This document shows, piece after piece, positions 11,367-24,811 of a stretch of 64,000 nt of DNA. The notes under the pieces are model-generated. The model had not been told where the DNA came from. It was given only the letters and a program-made list of their open reading frames with translations, and made no database searches. Source of the stretch: Montifringilla adamsi (taxonomy: Eukaryota; Chordata; Aves; Passeriformes; Passeridae); assembly GCA_017590115.1 (NCBI GenBank), contig JAGGNK010008448.1:3350794-3414793 (forward strand). Direction: 5' to 3'. Position numbers and translations under genes: made by a program. Position 1 is the stretch's first letter; the number at the start of each line of letters is the position of its first letter.

Positions 11367-14300
11367 TCTGGGGATGAATTTGGATTTACTCCTCTTGTAG
11401 TTATGACAGGCATATGAAATACAGACAGACTAATAAAGATACCTCTAGCAAAAGAGTCTCAGCATGCTTAGTAGCTGACCTTTGTGCATTTTACAAATGA
11501 GGAGCATAAAAATCTTATTTGTCTGAAGTACTTAATGTCTTATGATTTAAAATAAGCAATCATAAAATCCTCTCAGAGATTCTTAAAAGTACTGGAAAGT
11601 GAATTGAAAATGTCAAATTAATAATATTTCATAACCAATGTCCAAGGCAAAGAGTGATGACTCTAATAAGACTAGGGTATTACCACAGTCTTACTGCCTT
11701 AGTCTGCTACCTTAAATCATAACTACTAACAGTTAAATAATTACAACTGATAGTACTGTCATGCAAAGCTCAGGTGGAAAACATATTTTTAAATATACTA
11801 AATTTATCACACATCTGAGCTCTGGAGGGAAAAATTCCACACAGCCAGTACTTCAGAGGAAAAGATACTGTATACTCTCAGCCGGCTCATGTCAGAAAGC
11901 CCTCAGGCCCCAAATCTCTCCCTCCTAACCATCAGGAATGAAATGGAATACAGGCATCACAGGCTCAAAAATGCATCTGGGATGCAATCCTCTTGGGGTT
12001 TTAAATATTAACATGAAAAAATCTTAAACCTTGGGCTACCAGCCAGCCAAACATTGTGAGGAGTCACACTCCCTTCTGCTGATCTCTCCTTGCAACAATA
12101 ACACAAAATTACACAGTGAACCAGCTACAGGCTGGATCATTTATGCAAGGTGCCCAACCCACCACATGTATTTCAGTCATCTGTCTGCCATTTCACAAAG
12201 AAATGCGTGGTGATTCTCACCAGGGAATGCAAACCCAGCACGGTCTCATTTCTATTGCAATGGAGTTACCAGCTGACTTCAGTCCCCGTGCTGCAGCCTC
12301 TGGTCAGGAGCTGCTCAGAGCCTGCTCAGCCTGCTGGCCTCCGGGACAGCACCTCACCAGCACCCAGGGGAGCAGCACCTTCCTCACAGCTCCTGCCCAA
12401 ACCCACCACGAAAAACTAAATCTGCAGGGGTTTGTCTTAGCTAATCTCGCCTTTTGATAACATGCTGCAGTCATATAAAGGGAAAGCAACTGCAAGTCTT
12501 GTTTAGTTGCAACTGGGTATAAATCATGCTGATGGAAATTCAGGCCATCTTCCTCTCAAGCTCTCAGTAAGTCAGATCATACTTTCAAATAAGAAACCAA
12601 ACCAGACCCCTGTGAGACACAATGCAAAAACAGGCAAGAAAATAAATAATTTCAGAAGTATTCTGGCACCACTTGCCATCCCAGGTAGCTTAGGAAAATA
12701 AACCAGTCCCAAAGAAATGCAAGACTGAAAGAAAAATCATAGTTTTCTTTATGTTTGTCAGTTTGATACAACCCTCTATTGTTTAAGCCTTCAGGGTGTT
12801 CTAGTGTCATATTTCCATGCTTTTCTCTCTCTCCAACCAGAAAACATAAACACATGCTTTAATAAAAAAAGAGTAAGGCAAGATACTTACACTAATATAG
12901 TCCCAATTTTCCAATAGCTGGAAAAAAGAGCAATTACCTTGACACTTGAACTTCAAACATGGGAGCTGGCAAAGTGGGAAAGAGATTGATCACACACTTC
13001 CTATTTCTAATTTATCAGCTGGAGAATTTTCTGGATCTGCAGTATCAGAGAGAGATAATGCAAATGATGGTCAGGTAAACAGCTATAAACCACAGGGACC
13101 ATCATCTGCTCATCAGATCCTCTTTTTTTTTTTAATGCTATATGGCATAATTCAAAGCCAAATACTTCTGCTACTTTAATCTGAATTTGGGTCAAGGTAG
13201 GAATTTACAACATTTAGATCAAACTCTGTGAACAGAAAAAATTTTATTATCTAGGAAATACACTCTTTTGTTTATAATAATCAGTGATACATACTCCTTA
13301 CATTTTTTTCTTCTAATAAACCATGTTATTCTTCAAAAAAAATATGTTCAACACATTTCAACAGAAACTCCAAATTTTCAAACTCTGCCCTATAGAGCTC
13401 TTTAGACTATGCACATTTCATGTGGATTTTGCTATTACTCAGTCATGAAGCTTTGTTATATGTTTATACAATGGAGGAGTTAAACCAGATTAGGGCTGTA
13501 TTAATGCTCCAGTACTTTCAGGTATTCTGCATACAGCAATGAAATAAAAATTGCATAACTTAATAAATGTTTTATTTGATAGCTGTCATGGGTGTGTTTT
13601 CTTAATGAATAATACCTAGAAGATAGCAGTTCTATTATGGATGGGAGTGACATTGAGTTTGCATTTACAAGTCTATCAACAGATGAGAGATCAATTATTT
13701 TAAAAAGCTGAGAAGCAAAAATTTCATTATAATTGTTTCGTTGCTCCTCAACCAAATACCCGTACTCTGACACTTTGTAAAACACGATAGTGTGAGATTT
13801 CCTTCTATTCTTTGGAAGTCAGCAGTGTTTGCTCATAGATCCTAATCTCTCCTCCATCCAATTCTCATCTATTTCAGTCTGCCCTGACCTCAATCACTGC
13901 AACCAAATAACTGAAGACAAACTGGTTTTTTTCCCCCAAGCTTTTTGTAAAGAGGAAGGAGCAGTTTTCTCTCTAAAGCTCCAGGCTTACCAGCCAGCTG
14001 CTAATTTACTGTGACTTCCTTCCATAATACTTAATTTGGATGCATGTTTAACCGGGGAAAACATTGCAAAAAGCAAAGCCAAGTATTGCTGGAACAATTC
14101 CTTGACATGATACAGAATTTTAAATAATAAAAAGCCAAACTTGTTCTGCAGGCAATGCCTGTTTTGATGTGAGTGACCATTAGCATCCTTTGTGTATGGA
14201 ATTCTGCACCTACTGCTACAGACACCAGGACTCTTATTCCCCAAGCAGATTTCCGGACTGTGCAGGCAGAACTGAGCCAACACCTCTGCTGTGGGCAGAA

Positions 14301-17300
14301 CCTCCCCAGCGACAGGAAACCTGTTCTCTGCGCTGGTGTACCAGTGGTGGTTTATCAATCTGACCTCCTGCTGTCACACAACAAAGAAAAGCAGAACAGG
14401 AAATAAAGCCTCTTCCAAATTTCTCAAATGTAATGGATCCATATATTTCAATATTGGCAAGGGGGGGTAGAATACCACACTGCTGGGAATGTATGAGAAA
14501 GGAGAGGGAAAAAGTCTTGCATTTATTTATTCCAAAAGCAGACACTCAACAAAATTTCTGTACTGAGAGAAATTTCAAACCCCCACAGTAAAAGTCAGCA
14601 TTTGAAGCATTCCTGTCATACATGGGGAATATAAAATGGTGCCTGGGTTTCATGTAGAAAAGGCTAAAATTATGCAGATTTACTTTGATGCTGGGGGAAT
14701 CAACAAATGTTAAATGGATCTTAATTTTAAAAGAGAAAATAAATAATTACTTAAACAGTAAAGAAAAAATTATATATAATATAATGAGAACATTTGCTAG
14801 ATAAAATTTAGTGGAGGACTGTTTCTCATGTATTTTATGTAAATTATTTTTGAGTGTTTTCAATCACATCCATTATATTGTTGTTTGTAGATAGAGCAGA
14901 TGATTTTTACCTCTCAAGATTAATCAGTGTTTAAACACTCACTTTAATGTAATTACAATACTGATGGTTTTGGAAGTATTCTGCATTATTGAAATTATCT
15001 CTCAAATAAATTTATTTTTTAAAATATGCTTTAATGATAGAAAATGATAATATGAACATTAGCAACCAAACGTGTTGAACCAGATGCTGAGACATTAAGA
15101 ACATTTTTCAGAAAAAATAAAGGCATGGTGGCTGCTCTTGGATTTTAAAGATACATCTTGGTTGTATAAGTTTCACCCAGTTAATTAGAATGACTAGCAG
15201 GCTGAACTGACAGCTACAATTACTTTTTCCTGCCACAGCAATATTTCTTTTGTTTTTCTACATAGTTGCTTGTGTTTCTTGTGTGAAAGCAAAACAGAAA
15301 AAAGAGCACTACAAAATTGATTTTCCTTGGAGAAATCCTACCTAAATGTTTTGTTTTTACTAAAATGAAGTCTTAATCATAAATAGGTGTTTAATTTGTT
15401 TTGTTTGGTTGGTTTTTTGGTTTTTTTTTTTTGTTTTTGGTTTGGTTTTTTTTTCACCTTTCTGTGTATCATTTTTACTCATGATTGTAAAGCAGACCTG
15501 CAGGATTTTCTGTGTGGTCAAAAAGAATCTGGCACTAAATATGGAATTTTTTTTTAGTGTACACAATTATGCAGAGCATATTTCTAAGTATCACAGAATT
15601 TGTTATTTCCATGTAAGTATAAGGAGAAGTGTAGGATTAGTAGATTTTTCAGATGTATCTATTTAAAATGCAAATGTGTGTATATGTGAGTATAAAGGTC
15701 AGTATATATAAAAAGCCTTTTTAAAAGCTCAAACTCCTGATTATTTTTTTAAAGATTCCTGGAGCTTCTTTCATTCAGATCACCTTTCAATTTTTAATTT
15801 ACTTTATTAAAATCTCAAGAAGTCATCATATTGTGAACTTCTCTATCTGGAATTCATTAACATATCAGAAGATAATTTATCAACCACATCTCATATATTG
15901 CTTCTCATGCATCAATTTATCATTCTCTGCTTTCATTCTCTTTTATGACTAAGAAATCTTATCTAATTTCAAATTTCTATTCATCCAGCATATATAAACT
16001 TTGACCATTTAAAGTCATCTAAATGCTAAAGTTAACTAAGTTTACACATACCAACTTTTTAAACTTTTGTGCTTGACAAATGAACATCTTGAGATACCAA
16101 GTACTCTTTGAGGAAGCAGAGGTATTTTACAGAATTCATTAGGGTATGCAGAATATCATTAGATAAGAACTCCATGTGGAGTAGCAGAAACTGGAAAAGT
16201 CACGGAGACTTTACATCATTTAAACAGACTATTGCCTAATCCTGAAAAACACAAAAAAGCCAAGTCTGGTGTATAACAATCATAGCAGGCCAAAAATAGT
16301 CCCATTTTAAAACTTTTTAATATAAACAGAGGAATGATTCCATACATATCTGATAAAACTCATCAGCAAGGATAATAGAAAGTATATGGTTTTGTAATAG
16401 CACCTGCTCAGGAGGGAATATAAACTAATTTATGGAATGGAGACATCAAGGAGAAGCAGAAGAGGCTATAGATAATCTCTCTTAACATTTTACAAGACTG
16501 AAACTATGACATACAGTTGTGAGGAACTGTGAGCAATGATTGATGTAACATTCATTCCACCTAAATTTTCATGCTTACCTTGTAGCTACCTGCATATAAA
16601 TATTGTCTGATTTGTTTTTTTCAATTAGAAGTAATATGCAGCAAGGGAAGAAATAATCACTTATAGAACATAGTTCATCTGACCTATTTTAGAGATATAT
16701 GCAAAAGAAAACAAATTATGCCCTAAAGGTGTCTGTTGCCATTCACTGAAATATACATAAGAGTTGACATTTGCAAATATACGCACTGAAAGCGTCTAAG
16801 TTCAAGCAAGTGAATCTTACCCATTATTATCAATGAGAAGAGCAAATGAAGAGTGTTTATACATAAACTTGGGTGAAAACAACCATATTGTCTCACTCCG
16901 GCAACCAAAAACATTGTTGTGGCCATAAATAATTGTGGGAGTTCAAGTAGAATGTGTTCTCTTTAATTCAAGTACTGCCCATTTTTTATTTATCATTGTG
17001 TTCAGGGTCCTTGCTTTTAAACCTCTATCTGTTTTATCCATTCTGAAAGCTACTCAAAGGAAAAAAAAAATTACTAATTGCTGTTAATGAACCCTGAAAA
17101 GCTGCTATGATCAGCTCCTGACTTGCCTCAATGACCTCCTTAAATAGTAAGTGCCAATGAATGATTATACTCTAGGAAAAAAAAAAATTCCTTTGGCCTT
17201 TAATTTCACTTTATCTCCTTGCTTCACACATTGAGATAGAGCTAAAAGGAAGACAGTAGTCACTTCTTACTAATCTTCTCGCTTCAGTCAAATCCCTATT

Positions 17301-19059
17301 ATTCACCTTATTCAGACTGAATTATCCTTGCTCTTTTCAATGACTCTTTGTTCCTATAGAAGTTCTACTGTACCCTTAATCAACTTCTTTACACCTACCT
17401 GGATGCTTTCAGTCTCAGCTTTATCTTCCTGAGGCAGCTGCCAGAGCAGGCTCTGGGATCAGAAACATGTACAGAGATGTTATTTGGATAACAGTTTCTC
17501 ACACAGGGTTTCCCAGGTTGCCAGCGAGCTTGCGCACACGCACTTGTTCATTCCTCCAGCCTGAAATACAAGTTGCTCTTGTGTCAGTCTATGGACTGTA
17601 AATAATCTTCTAGATTTCACAATAGGCTGTAGAGTGTGTGGAAGTTTCAAATGACAACACAAACTTGTAAACTCTTGTAAATAAAATGCAGTCACAAGAA
17701 CAAAGGGGCAGTCTGTCAAAGCTCGTGTTTTACAACTCTGGGGAAATAGTGTGGGAAAATGCAGTGAATTGTATGATAGAAAATGCTGGCCAGGCAGTCA
17801 CAGAGCTGAGAGAAACTATAAAGATCACAAAGAGTTAAGAGGAAAGAACAAGTCATAGGAAATTTTAAAAATAGTAAAAAATTAGCTGATCTAGGGTACC
17901 TGCCTGGGTGAAAGGAGAAAGACGCTGAGAGATCAGGGACGTTTTATTCTGGTAAAAGTATCAGAGAAAATTAATTCTGACAAAGTCCATATACAATTTT
18001 GTTCTGAATCCTATGAAGTTTATATAAAGTTTATCTCTTGTGCCCTCTCCACTTCTCACCAAAAAAATGCACAGTGATCAAATGGGACCTTTTGCTCCTT
18101 TAAATCAAGCTGGATGCCAAGAACAAAGCATTAAAGAACGACTTTTCCTGAACAAAAATATAACTGCCTTTGTAAAGTTTATTGATGTTTTAAAAAAAAG
18201 GACAGAAGTGGCATAACACCGCTGAATGATCTTGGAGGTAAAACCACCACACAGAGTCTTGAAAGATTTTCTGCATATTTTTCATATAACATCAATAGAG
18301 TATTTGGGCCAAATCAACCTAACTGTTCATAGCAACCTAATTACATGAGGAACAAATGAGTCATATTTTCTTAAAAAATTTACAGATATCTGAAGTCAAA
18401 GAAAAAAGAAGATACTAAGCATTTTGTCATAAACCTTCTTAAAAAGATTCTGCACAACCACAGAAAAAATAGCATTAAATAAATGTTTAAGAAAAGCTAA
18501 GGTTAGCAGAGAACTGTCCACCAAAACAGTAATTCTCTTTGAATCAAAGGTTTTTATACAAATTTTGTTGCACCAGGATGACATCAAGTGGCTAGTCAAG
18601 CCAATTACTCTACACTTGCTGGAAACAGTCATTATGACATCTCTTTAATAAGGTATTCCTACTGTGTAAACATAATTGTATTGCCAACTACTGCCTCTAT
18701 TTTAAATTCAAATTTTGTATGTCTTCATTTCAAATCCTCTGCACTTTCCCCAAGCCTTTCTAAAGAAATAATAAACCTTCCAACTCATTGAATAAATTCC
18801 TTTTCTTATAATACTTTTGAGTTCAGGGAATCATAAATTCAGACTTCTGTGGATTTAACAGATTTATTAAACTTTATAATAACTGGAATAATTAGACTTA
18901 GCTAATCATTCTTTAACTAGAGGGAAGAAATTAATCCTTGAAATATCTTCTTGGTATGTAAAACACATGATTAATATTTGTTATTGATTAATAATTGAAA
19001 TTTGTTAATGATTAATAATTGAAAGTAATCTCACGTTTTAAGCCAGTGAGAACGATCAG
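11367..19059. other. Gene-free AT-rich stretch
   Basis: I recognise no coding exon, RNA gene or mobile element. A T/G-rich low-complexity patch lies at about 15390-15460. The longest open frames lack domains and look like chance. Confidence 0.5.
18978..19024. repeat. 24-bp AT-rich tandem duplication
   Basis: Two copies of TTGTTA(T/A)TGATTAATAATTGAAA lie side by side with one substitution. Confidence 0.85.
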
Positions 19060-19232
19060 CCACAACCCATCTCCCCAGAGACACGGGAGAGTCTCCGTCA
19101 CGGGAGGTTTTCAAGATGTTGTGGCACAGGTTGGAAATAATCTCATCTCTGCTCCCTTTCCTATGAAAGGCTGGACCAGATGACCTTTCAATGTAATTTC
19201 TTGCATAGGCTATTCTGTCATTCTGTATTTCA
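19060..19232 (+). mobile_element. CR1 LINE 3'-end fragment
   Basis: The stretch reads like the CR1 3' region in sense orientation: GGGAGGTTTTCAAGATGTTG, then GGCTGGACCAGATGACCTTTC, and a terminal TATTCTGTCATTCTGTAT resembling the ATTCTATG tail repeats. It is old and 5' truncated. Boundaries are approximate. Confidence 0.7.
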
Positions 19233-19879
19233 GACAACAAACATCTGTGTATTCTATGAACTTGTATTAAGGCTATAAAAATATGTTAATCAATATAGAA
19301 CTAGTTAATGGATTAAAATTTCAAGCACCTTTTGACTTAATAATGATATGGTTCACTAGAGTTTGTATTTCTCAAAGTTTTATTTCCAGAAATTTCAATC
19401 TTCAAACATGACAGTAAGGATTATAATCTGAATATTATATTTCCAAGTGTTTAAAAGACAATCTCTTTGCAACATAAAGGATGTGATCTTACAAGTTTAC
19501 GTTTCCTTCCTAGATGCTGCACAGAATGTAAGAAAGACTTCAAAGAAAAAGAAATTGATCTATAAACAGCAGAAGTAATGAAACCTTCCTAAGAATTTTT
19601 ATTCTTCACTCCCGTACAAAGCTATACCCACCTCAAGAACCTCACCTTTATTCCAAAGAACCAGGTATATTCTACCTGCTTTTCATTCAGTGTGACATTA
19701 TTTTGAATAAATCTCCAGCATGTGAGTGACACAGATCTCATAGGAACTGAAGTATATTCCAAATTTGCTCGAAAACGGCTATAATTTCAGAAGTTATTAT
19801 GGGTGCAACAACCAGATGAAGAGAAGCAAGGACAGTATTGCCACATAAGCCCTGTCTCCTCAAGAAGGCAACAAAAACA

Positions 19880-19930
19880 AAACACACACCAAAAACAAAA
19901 AACCCCACAGCCACCACAAAACAAACCAAG
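19880..19930. repeat. A/C-rich low-complexity tract
   Basis: A run of CAAAA/CACA/CCCCACA units with almost no G or T on the plus strand. Confidence 0.7.
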
Positions 19931-20006
19931 ACAGCTCTCAAACCCTCCACTATTGCCTGGAACAGGTATCAATTCACCAGGTCTAAGTGCACTTGAAAAG
20001 ATTACC

Positions 20007-20341
20007 TGTTGGGGTACAGGTGTTGGTGTAAGGAAAGAGTTAAACAGAGAGCACCAGCAGCAGTGTGTCTCAGGACAGCTGTACCTGAGGCAGAACTGGA
20101 GTTTCTACTCCTACATCAACACAGAACTGTACACTCTGCACGCTCCTTTGCCATGGCTTTGGAGAGAACAATGGAAAATGTCAAGAGGACAGATTTACGG
20201 TGGGATTGTGATTATGTCTGTAAACTGTAACCAAAAAAAAGTTCTCAGGGGTAAAGCTAACACTCTGAGCACTTCTGAATAAATCTCATATTCACTCTCT
20301 GCTGGTGGGTCTCGTCCCTTCATGTATCACAATTACCCACT
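20007..20341 (+). mobile_element. Solo LTR, copy 1, with perfect 6-bp target duplication
   Basis: A 335-bp element starts TGTTGGGGTACAGG and ends GTATCACA. It is flanked on both sides by ATTACC (20001-20006 and 20342-20347). A poly(A) signal AATAAA (20278-20283) sits near the right end, setting plus orientation. There is no internal retroviral sequence next to it, so it is a recombined solo LTR. A 6-bp duplication suggests a class II family, different from the 4786-11366 provirus LTR. A near-identical copy lies at 23384-23709. Confidence 0.88.
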
Positions 20342-20347
20342 CTGAAG

Positions 20348-21668
20348 ATGTCTTACAGAATTTACCTACAGGAGATTTGTCCAAACCTTATCTTGCCAGC
20401 AGTTTCTGCTCTGTTTGCATGTCAACTGACATCTTCATTCAAATACTCAAATTATATCCAGCTGCCAAGTTCTGCCAAGAGTTCCTCTAAGTTATGTTGT
20501 CATATTTTTGTTTAAAATTTCTCATTGACTCTTGGAAGGATGTTTTTCTCTGCTGTGAAGCCCACAGTAAGGAGATCCATGATAATCCCTAGAAAAACAG
20601 GCCTGAAAGAAACTGCCTGTCCAGAAGAACCAAACTGCCCTTCAGAGTCTGATATTCACACAAATGCCCTCGGGCTTTTCTAACAAGACAGTCACCTTGT
20701 CTTTTCTGAGCTTTGGGGTTTCAGAGATAGACTTGATTAGGAATGACAGCTCTTAGTCATGGCAGAATGTGGAACTAACAAACTTCTTTTAGGTGACAGA
20801 CAGAAAACTTGCAGCACCAAGTCCATGATTTTGTTGTATTGGGTATAAGACACTTTTTCAAAAGTATTTGCCTTCTAAATACCTGTGTATTTTTTTTCCT
20901 TCAATCATTTATTTATACTGAAAGTAGTTTTAGAACAATATAAGCATGAGGGTTGCGTTGTCAGGATTAATTTAACCAGTGTTAACCAGGAGAAACAAAA
21001 ATGCTTGATTCTGTTTTCACTGAAAGTCACAGCAAAATGCATTCATTTTAACAGGAATACACCTGTGGTCCTAAAATTTTTAATACTTTAGCTTTGAATT
21101 TTTAAAGTATTTCCTTTAGTAGCACCCTGCAAGCTCAAACATCTGTTAAGTTTGGGCCATTATCCCTGTGAAGACTTTAAGCTATTACTAGCAGCTGTCT
21201 TACAGGTATTGGACCACATATTTAGATGGTCAATTGGCTTTTTCTAGTGGTATTTCCTTGTAATATCCACCCTTGTAGCTCTACCAGTTAATTTTCTTTC
21301 CTCCCTGCAAGATCAAAAGGACATTTGTTCATTACATCTTCGATTTTCTTTGTTCCAAACAATTTTGGCTTTCCATTTTTAGGACAAATTAGACGTGAAC
21401 TGTGATTTCCATGAGGCACAGATAAGAAATTATGCTCGTATTTTGGCCACAAACTAAAATAAAGAATACAGAATTAATTACTAACCAACTAACATCACTC
21501 AGTCGTTGTCTGTAGAACACTGTCAGAGAAAGGAAACATGGGGCACTCGTCTAGAGCACTTTATACACAATATCCCAAAGAGGATTTGATAAAGAGCATA
21601 AACATTGAATAGTCATATCACAAAACCTAAAAGATAGGCATCTTATCTATTAATAAAGGACAGATATA
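20348..21668. other. Gene-free spacer
   Basis: Unique-looking AT-rich DNA between the first solo LTR and an antisense CR1. I see nothing annotatable. Confidence 0.5.
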
Positions 21669-22033
21669 ATCACAGACTGGTTGGAAGTGACCCAAAGATT
21701 GTCTAGTTCCAGCCCCCTGTCACGGTCAGGGACCCCTTCCACTAAACCAGTCTGGCCCTGAACACTCCCAGGGATGGAACAGCCACAACTTCTCTGGGAA
21801 ACCTGTAACAGCAACTCACCAACCTCACAGTAAAGGATTTCTTCCTAATATCTAATCTAAACCTACTCTCTTTGAAGCTACTCCCCCTTCTCTTATCGCT
21901 ACACATGCCTGTCAAAAGTCCCTCTCCGGCTTTCTTGTAGACGCCTGCAGGCAGTGGAGGGTCTGTTCTCCAGGGTGAATAGCCCCAGTTCCCTCAGCCA
22001 TCGTAGGAAAGGTGCTCCAGCCGCCAGATCACC
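21669..22033 (-). mobile_element. CR1 LINE fragment, antisense
   Basis: It begins ATCACAGACTGGTTGGAAG, the complement of the CR1 tail, and continues with CCAGCCCCCTGTCACGG, CCAGGGATGGAACAGCC and TCTCCAGGGTGAATAGCC, hallmark CR1 3'-UTR stretches in reverse. About 365 bp, 5' truncated at the right end. Confidence 0.85.
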
Positions 22034-23383
22034 AATTAAGAAACCTGTTTTTATTGTTGTCCGATGCACATTTCAGTTTCCATAATTTATTTTTCAAAGC
22101 TTTCAGGTTTTCTTTCCTCTAATTAAGGCTAACAGTGTGTGTATCAGAGAGGGAGAGCACGAGCAAGCACAAAGACAGGGAGAGAGAGCAAATGTGCACA
22201 TAAAAACTGCTGAAAGTCATTTCCCACAGGCTTGGGCTCTAACAATGGAAACAATAAAAAACTGTAGCTATTTGAAAAATATCTACTGGGGTTCTGTTTT
22301 AACAGTAATTCAACATATTTGCCAATATGTTTCCATCACTGGAAAATTCAAGTATTTCCAAGTACAGGAGCAAAGGAACAAAGGAATGATAATACAGCAT
22401 GCATAAAGACAAAGAGAAAGGCTTTCTTTCCAGACTGCAAGACAATTTGCTTTTTCACCTTCTTTTGGGACAAAAAAACACTGAGAAAGTGGTCTGAGTA
22501 CTAAAGAGGGTGTTTGCATAGCTTCCTTTTTAAGGAAGAGGAAGGACCTATAATAGTAGATAAGAGATTCAGATTGAATGCTGAGTGCTTTGTAGAACTC
22601 CTTTGTTTTGATTTAATTGTTTTAATGATAAAATATCTGAAAGTCAAAATGAAAATCTGTTAATGCATTATTATTTAGCAACTTGAGGCTTGTTGTAGGT
22701 TTGTTTTCTTGCTGGTCAGATCCTTACCTGATGGAAATGCACATGTCCCACCAGAGCTGGCTGTAACCAGATGAAGTTTTGTGAGTGATTGCCTAGAACC
22801 AACAAAAAACAAGCAGCATTTATAACTGACAGCAATTTTTTTTTCTCTTTGATGTATACCTCAGATAACCTGAGGTATAATTAGTTGCAAAAAAGGACGA
22901 GGGAAAAGGAAAACTTTATAAATCTATTTCTGGTCCTACTGTCATAGGCAGAACATGATATTGCAAATTAAAAGAGATTGTAAAATGATTAGATAAAATA
23001 ACTTAGTTCTCTTTGATTCATTAATGCAATCATGCATTGTGAATCGAGCCATAAAGAATGCTTATGCTGCTGCTTAGACAACTGCAGGCAAAAGAGAAAT
23101 AACGTATAATAAATACAGGAGAAATAATACAGGACTGGACCCTTTCATCAACAAACCTACAGTTTCCTTTTGTCACTGCTGTAGTAGTAGAATCAATTCT
23201 GGCTTCTCATTATGTCCATACCTGGTGTTAGCTCCAGGTAAGCTTGGCTTTAGAGATCTCATGCCTAAGCAATGTTTTTGTAGTATCTTTGGCACCTATT
23301 CTTGCTTCCTATATGTCCTCTTTTTGCATTGAGGAGCCATTACTGACTGTTTAGAGTTGGCAATAGTCTGGTAGCAGGAAGCT
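22034..23383. other. Gene-free spacer
   Basis: AT-rich sequence between a CR1 fragment and the second solo LTR. No gene, RNA or repeat was recognised. Confidence 0.5.
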
Positions 23384-23709
23384 TGTTGGGGTATAGGTGT
23401 TGGTGTAAGAAAAGAGTTAAACAGAGAGCACCAGCAGCAGTGTGTCTCAGGACAGCTGTACCTGAGGCAGAACTGGAGTTTCTACTCCTACATCAACACA
23501 GAACTGTACACTCTGCACGCTCCTTTGCCATGGCTTTGGAGAGAACAATGGAAAATGTCAAGAGGACCGATTTATGGTGGGATTATGATTATGTCTGTAA
23601 GCTGTAACCAAAAAAAAAGCTCTTAGGGGTAAAGCTAACACTCTGAGCACTTCTGAATAAATCTCATATTCACTTTCTGCTGGTGAATCTTGTCCCTTCA
23701 TATATCACA
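23384..23709 (+). mobile_element. Solo LTR, copy 2
   Basis: A 326-bp sister of the LTR at 20007-20341, in the same orientation and about 95% identical by eye. It starts TGTTGGGGTATAGG and ends TATATCACA, with AATAAA at 23656-23661. Flanking hexamers (GAAGCT left, AATGCT right) match at 4 of 6 positions, so the target duplication is uncertain. The right end abuts a CR1 3' tail. Confidence 0.85.
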
Positions 23710-23710
23710 A

Positions 23711-23770
23711 ATGCTGGACTAACTGATCCTCAAAGATCTTTTCCAACCAATATTTCCATGATTCTGTGAA
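23711..23770 (+). mobile_element. CR1 LINE 3'-tail fragment
   Basis: TGCTGGACTAACTGATCCTC, then CTTTTCCAACCAATATTTCC and ATGATTCTGTGA match the last 60 or so bases of CR1 in sense orientation. It starts directly at the edge of the solo LTR. Confidence 0.75.
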
Positions 23771-24811
23771 TGCTTTTTTCAACAGCTGTTGATTTCTAAA
23801 ACAATATTGAAAGTTATATTAATAACAGTACATATAAAATCTAGTATTTAGTGTGATTTACTCATCAGAACACAGTCAATATTAATTTTGGAAAACATAG
23901 AATATTGCTCCCATTGAGTAATCAATGGTCATTATCTGAGGAAAAAAGCTATTTTCACAAAAAACTTTGGTACTCATATTGAACTGACATTATTTAAATA
24001 TTAATATTTTCTTTGAAGAACTAACACCTTGTTGGTTCTTAATATCTTTAGAAAGACAACAATTTCAGGTCCTAAATTATTGGCTGCTCTCATCTGATGA
24101 TACACATATATGTTTTATAAAAGACAAGTGAAAAAAAATGTTTCATAATTTCCACATCATGTGAAAGCAATCAGACAAAATCACTTTAAATTGCCACAAA
24201 GTGTTCAATTCTCCATTCCTTTAAATTTCATCACAATAATTTACAACTATTCCGAAGGTATGCAATCTGTTACCGAACTGGTTTGGTTTCATTTAACACC
24301 TGATTTCACTCTGCATATGTGCAAATTAACAGCCGAGGTGCAAAGCAGTGGAGAATTAGGATTCAAGGCAAAAAACTTTGTCTGGTGATTAGAATTTCAT
24401 AATGCACTTACAGAACAGAAGGTCATCTGAGACGATTCCTAGAGTACAACTAAGTACGCGTAAACTTATTTGAAACTCTCAGTTCTGTACCCTGGCAAGA
24501 GAACAGAGGTTTGGGTTAGCCCGAGGATGTAAACAGAAAGGAATTATTCACAGATGAGCATCCAGGAATAGCTGCTCCCAGCTGTCTCCAGCTCTGTACT
24601 ACTGGGATATCCCAGGCAAACTAGGCAGCAAAAGCAAAGTATAGCAGAATGTATAAGCCCACATTTCCTTGTGGGATTTGACTCAAGATCTAAAGAAAGT
24701 AAATAGTCACAGGCAAAACAGTCTTAACAACCAGGGAATTCATTTTAACTTAAGTTATTTCCAGTTAACACAAACTTACAATGACTGATTCAAATATTGG
24801 GTGCAAAAGCC
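23771..24811. other. Gene-free spacer
   Basis: AT-rich; nothing recognised. Confidence 0.5.

Noticed and set aside
20009..23607. Matching 73-75 codon frames at 20009-20230 and 23383-23607
   Set aside because: They are conserved only because they lie in two copies of the same LTR; no protein family is recognised.
20007..23709. A single provirus with LTRs at 20007 and 23384
   Set aside because: Copy 1 has its own target duplication and the interior has no retroviral genes.
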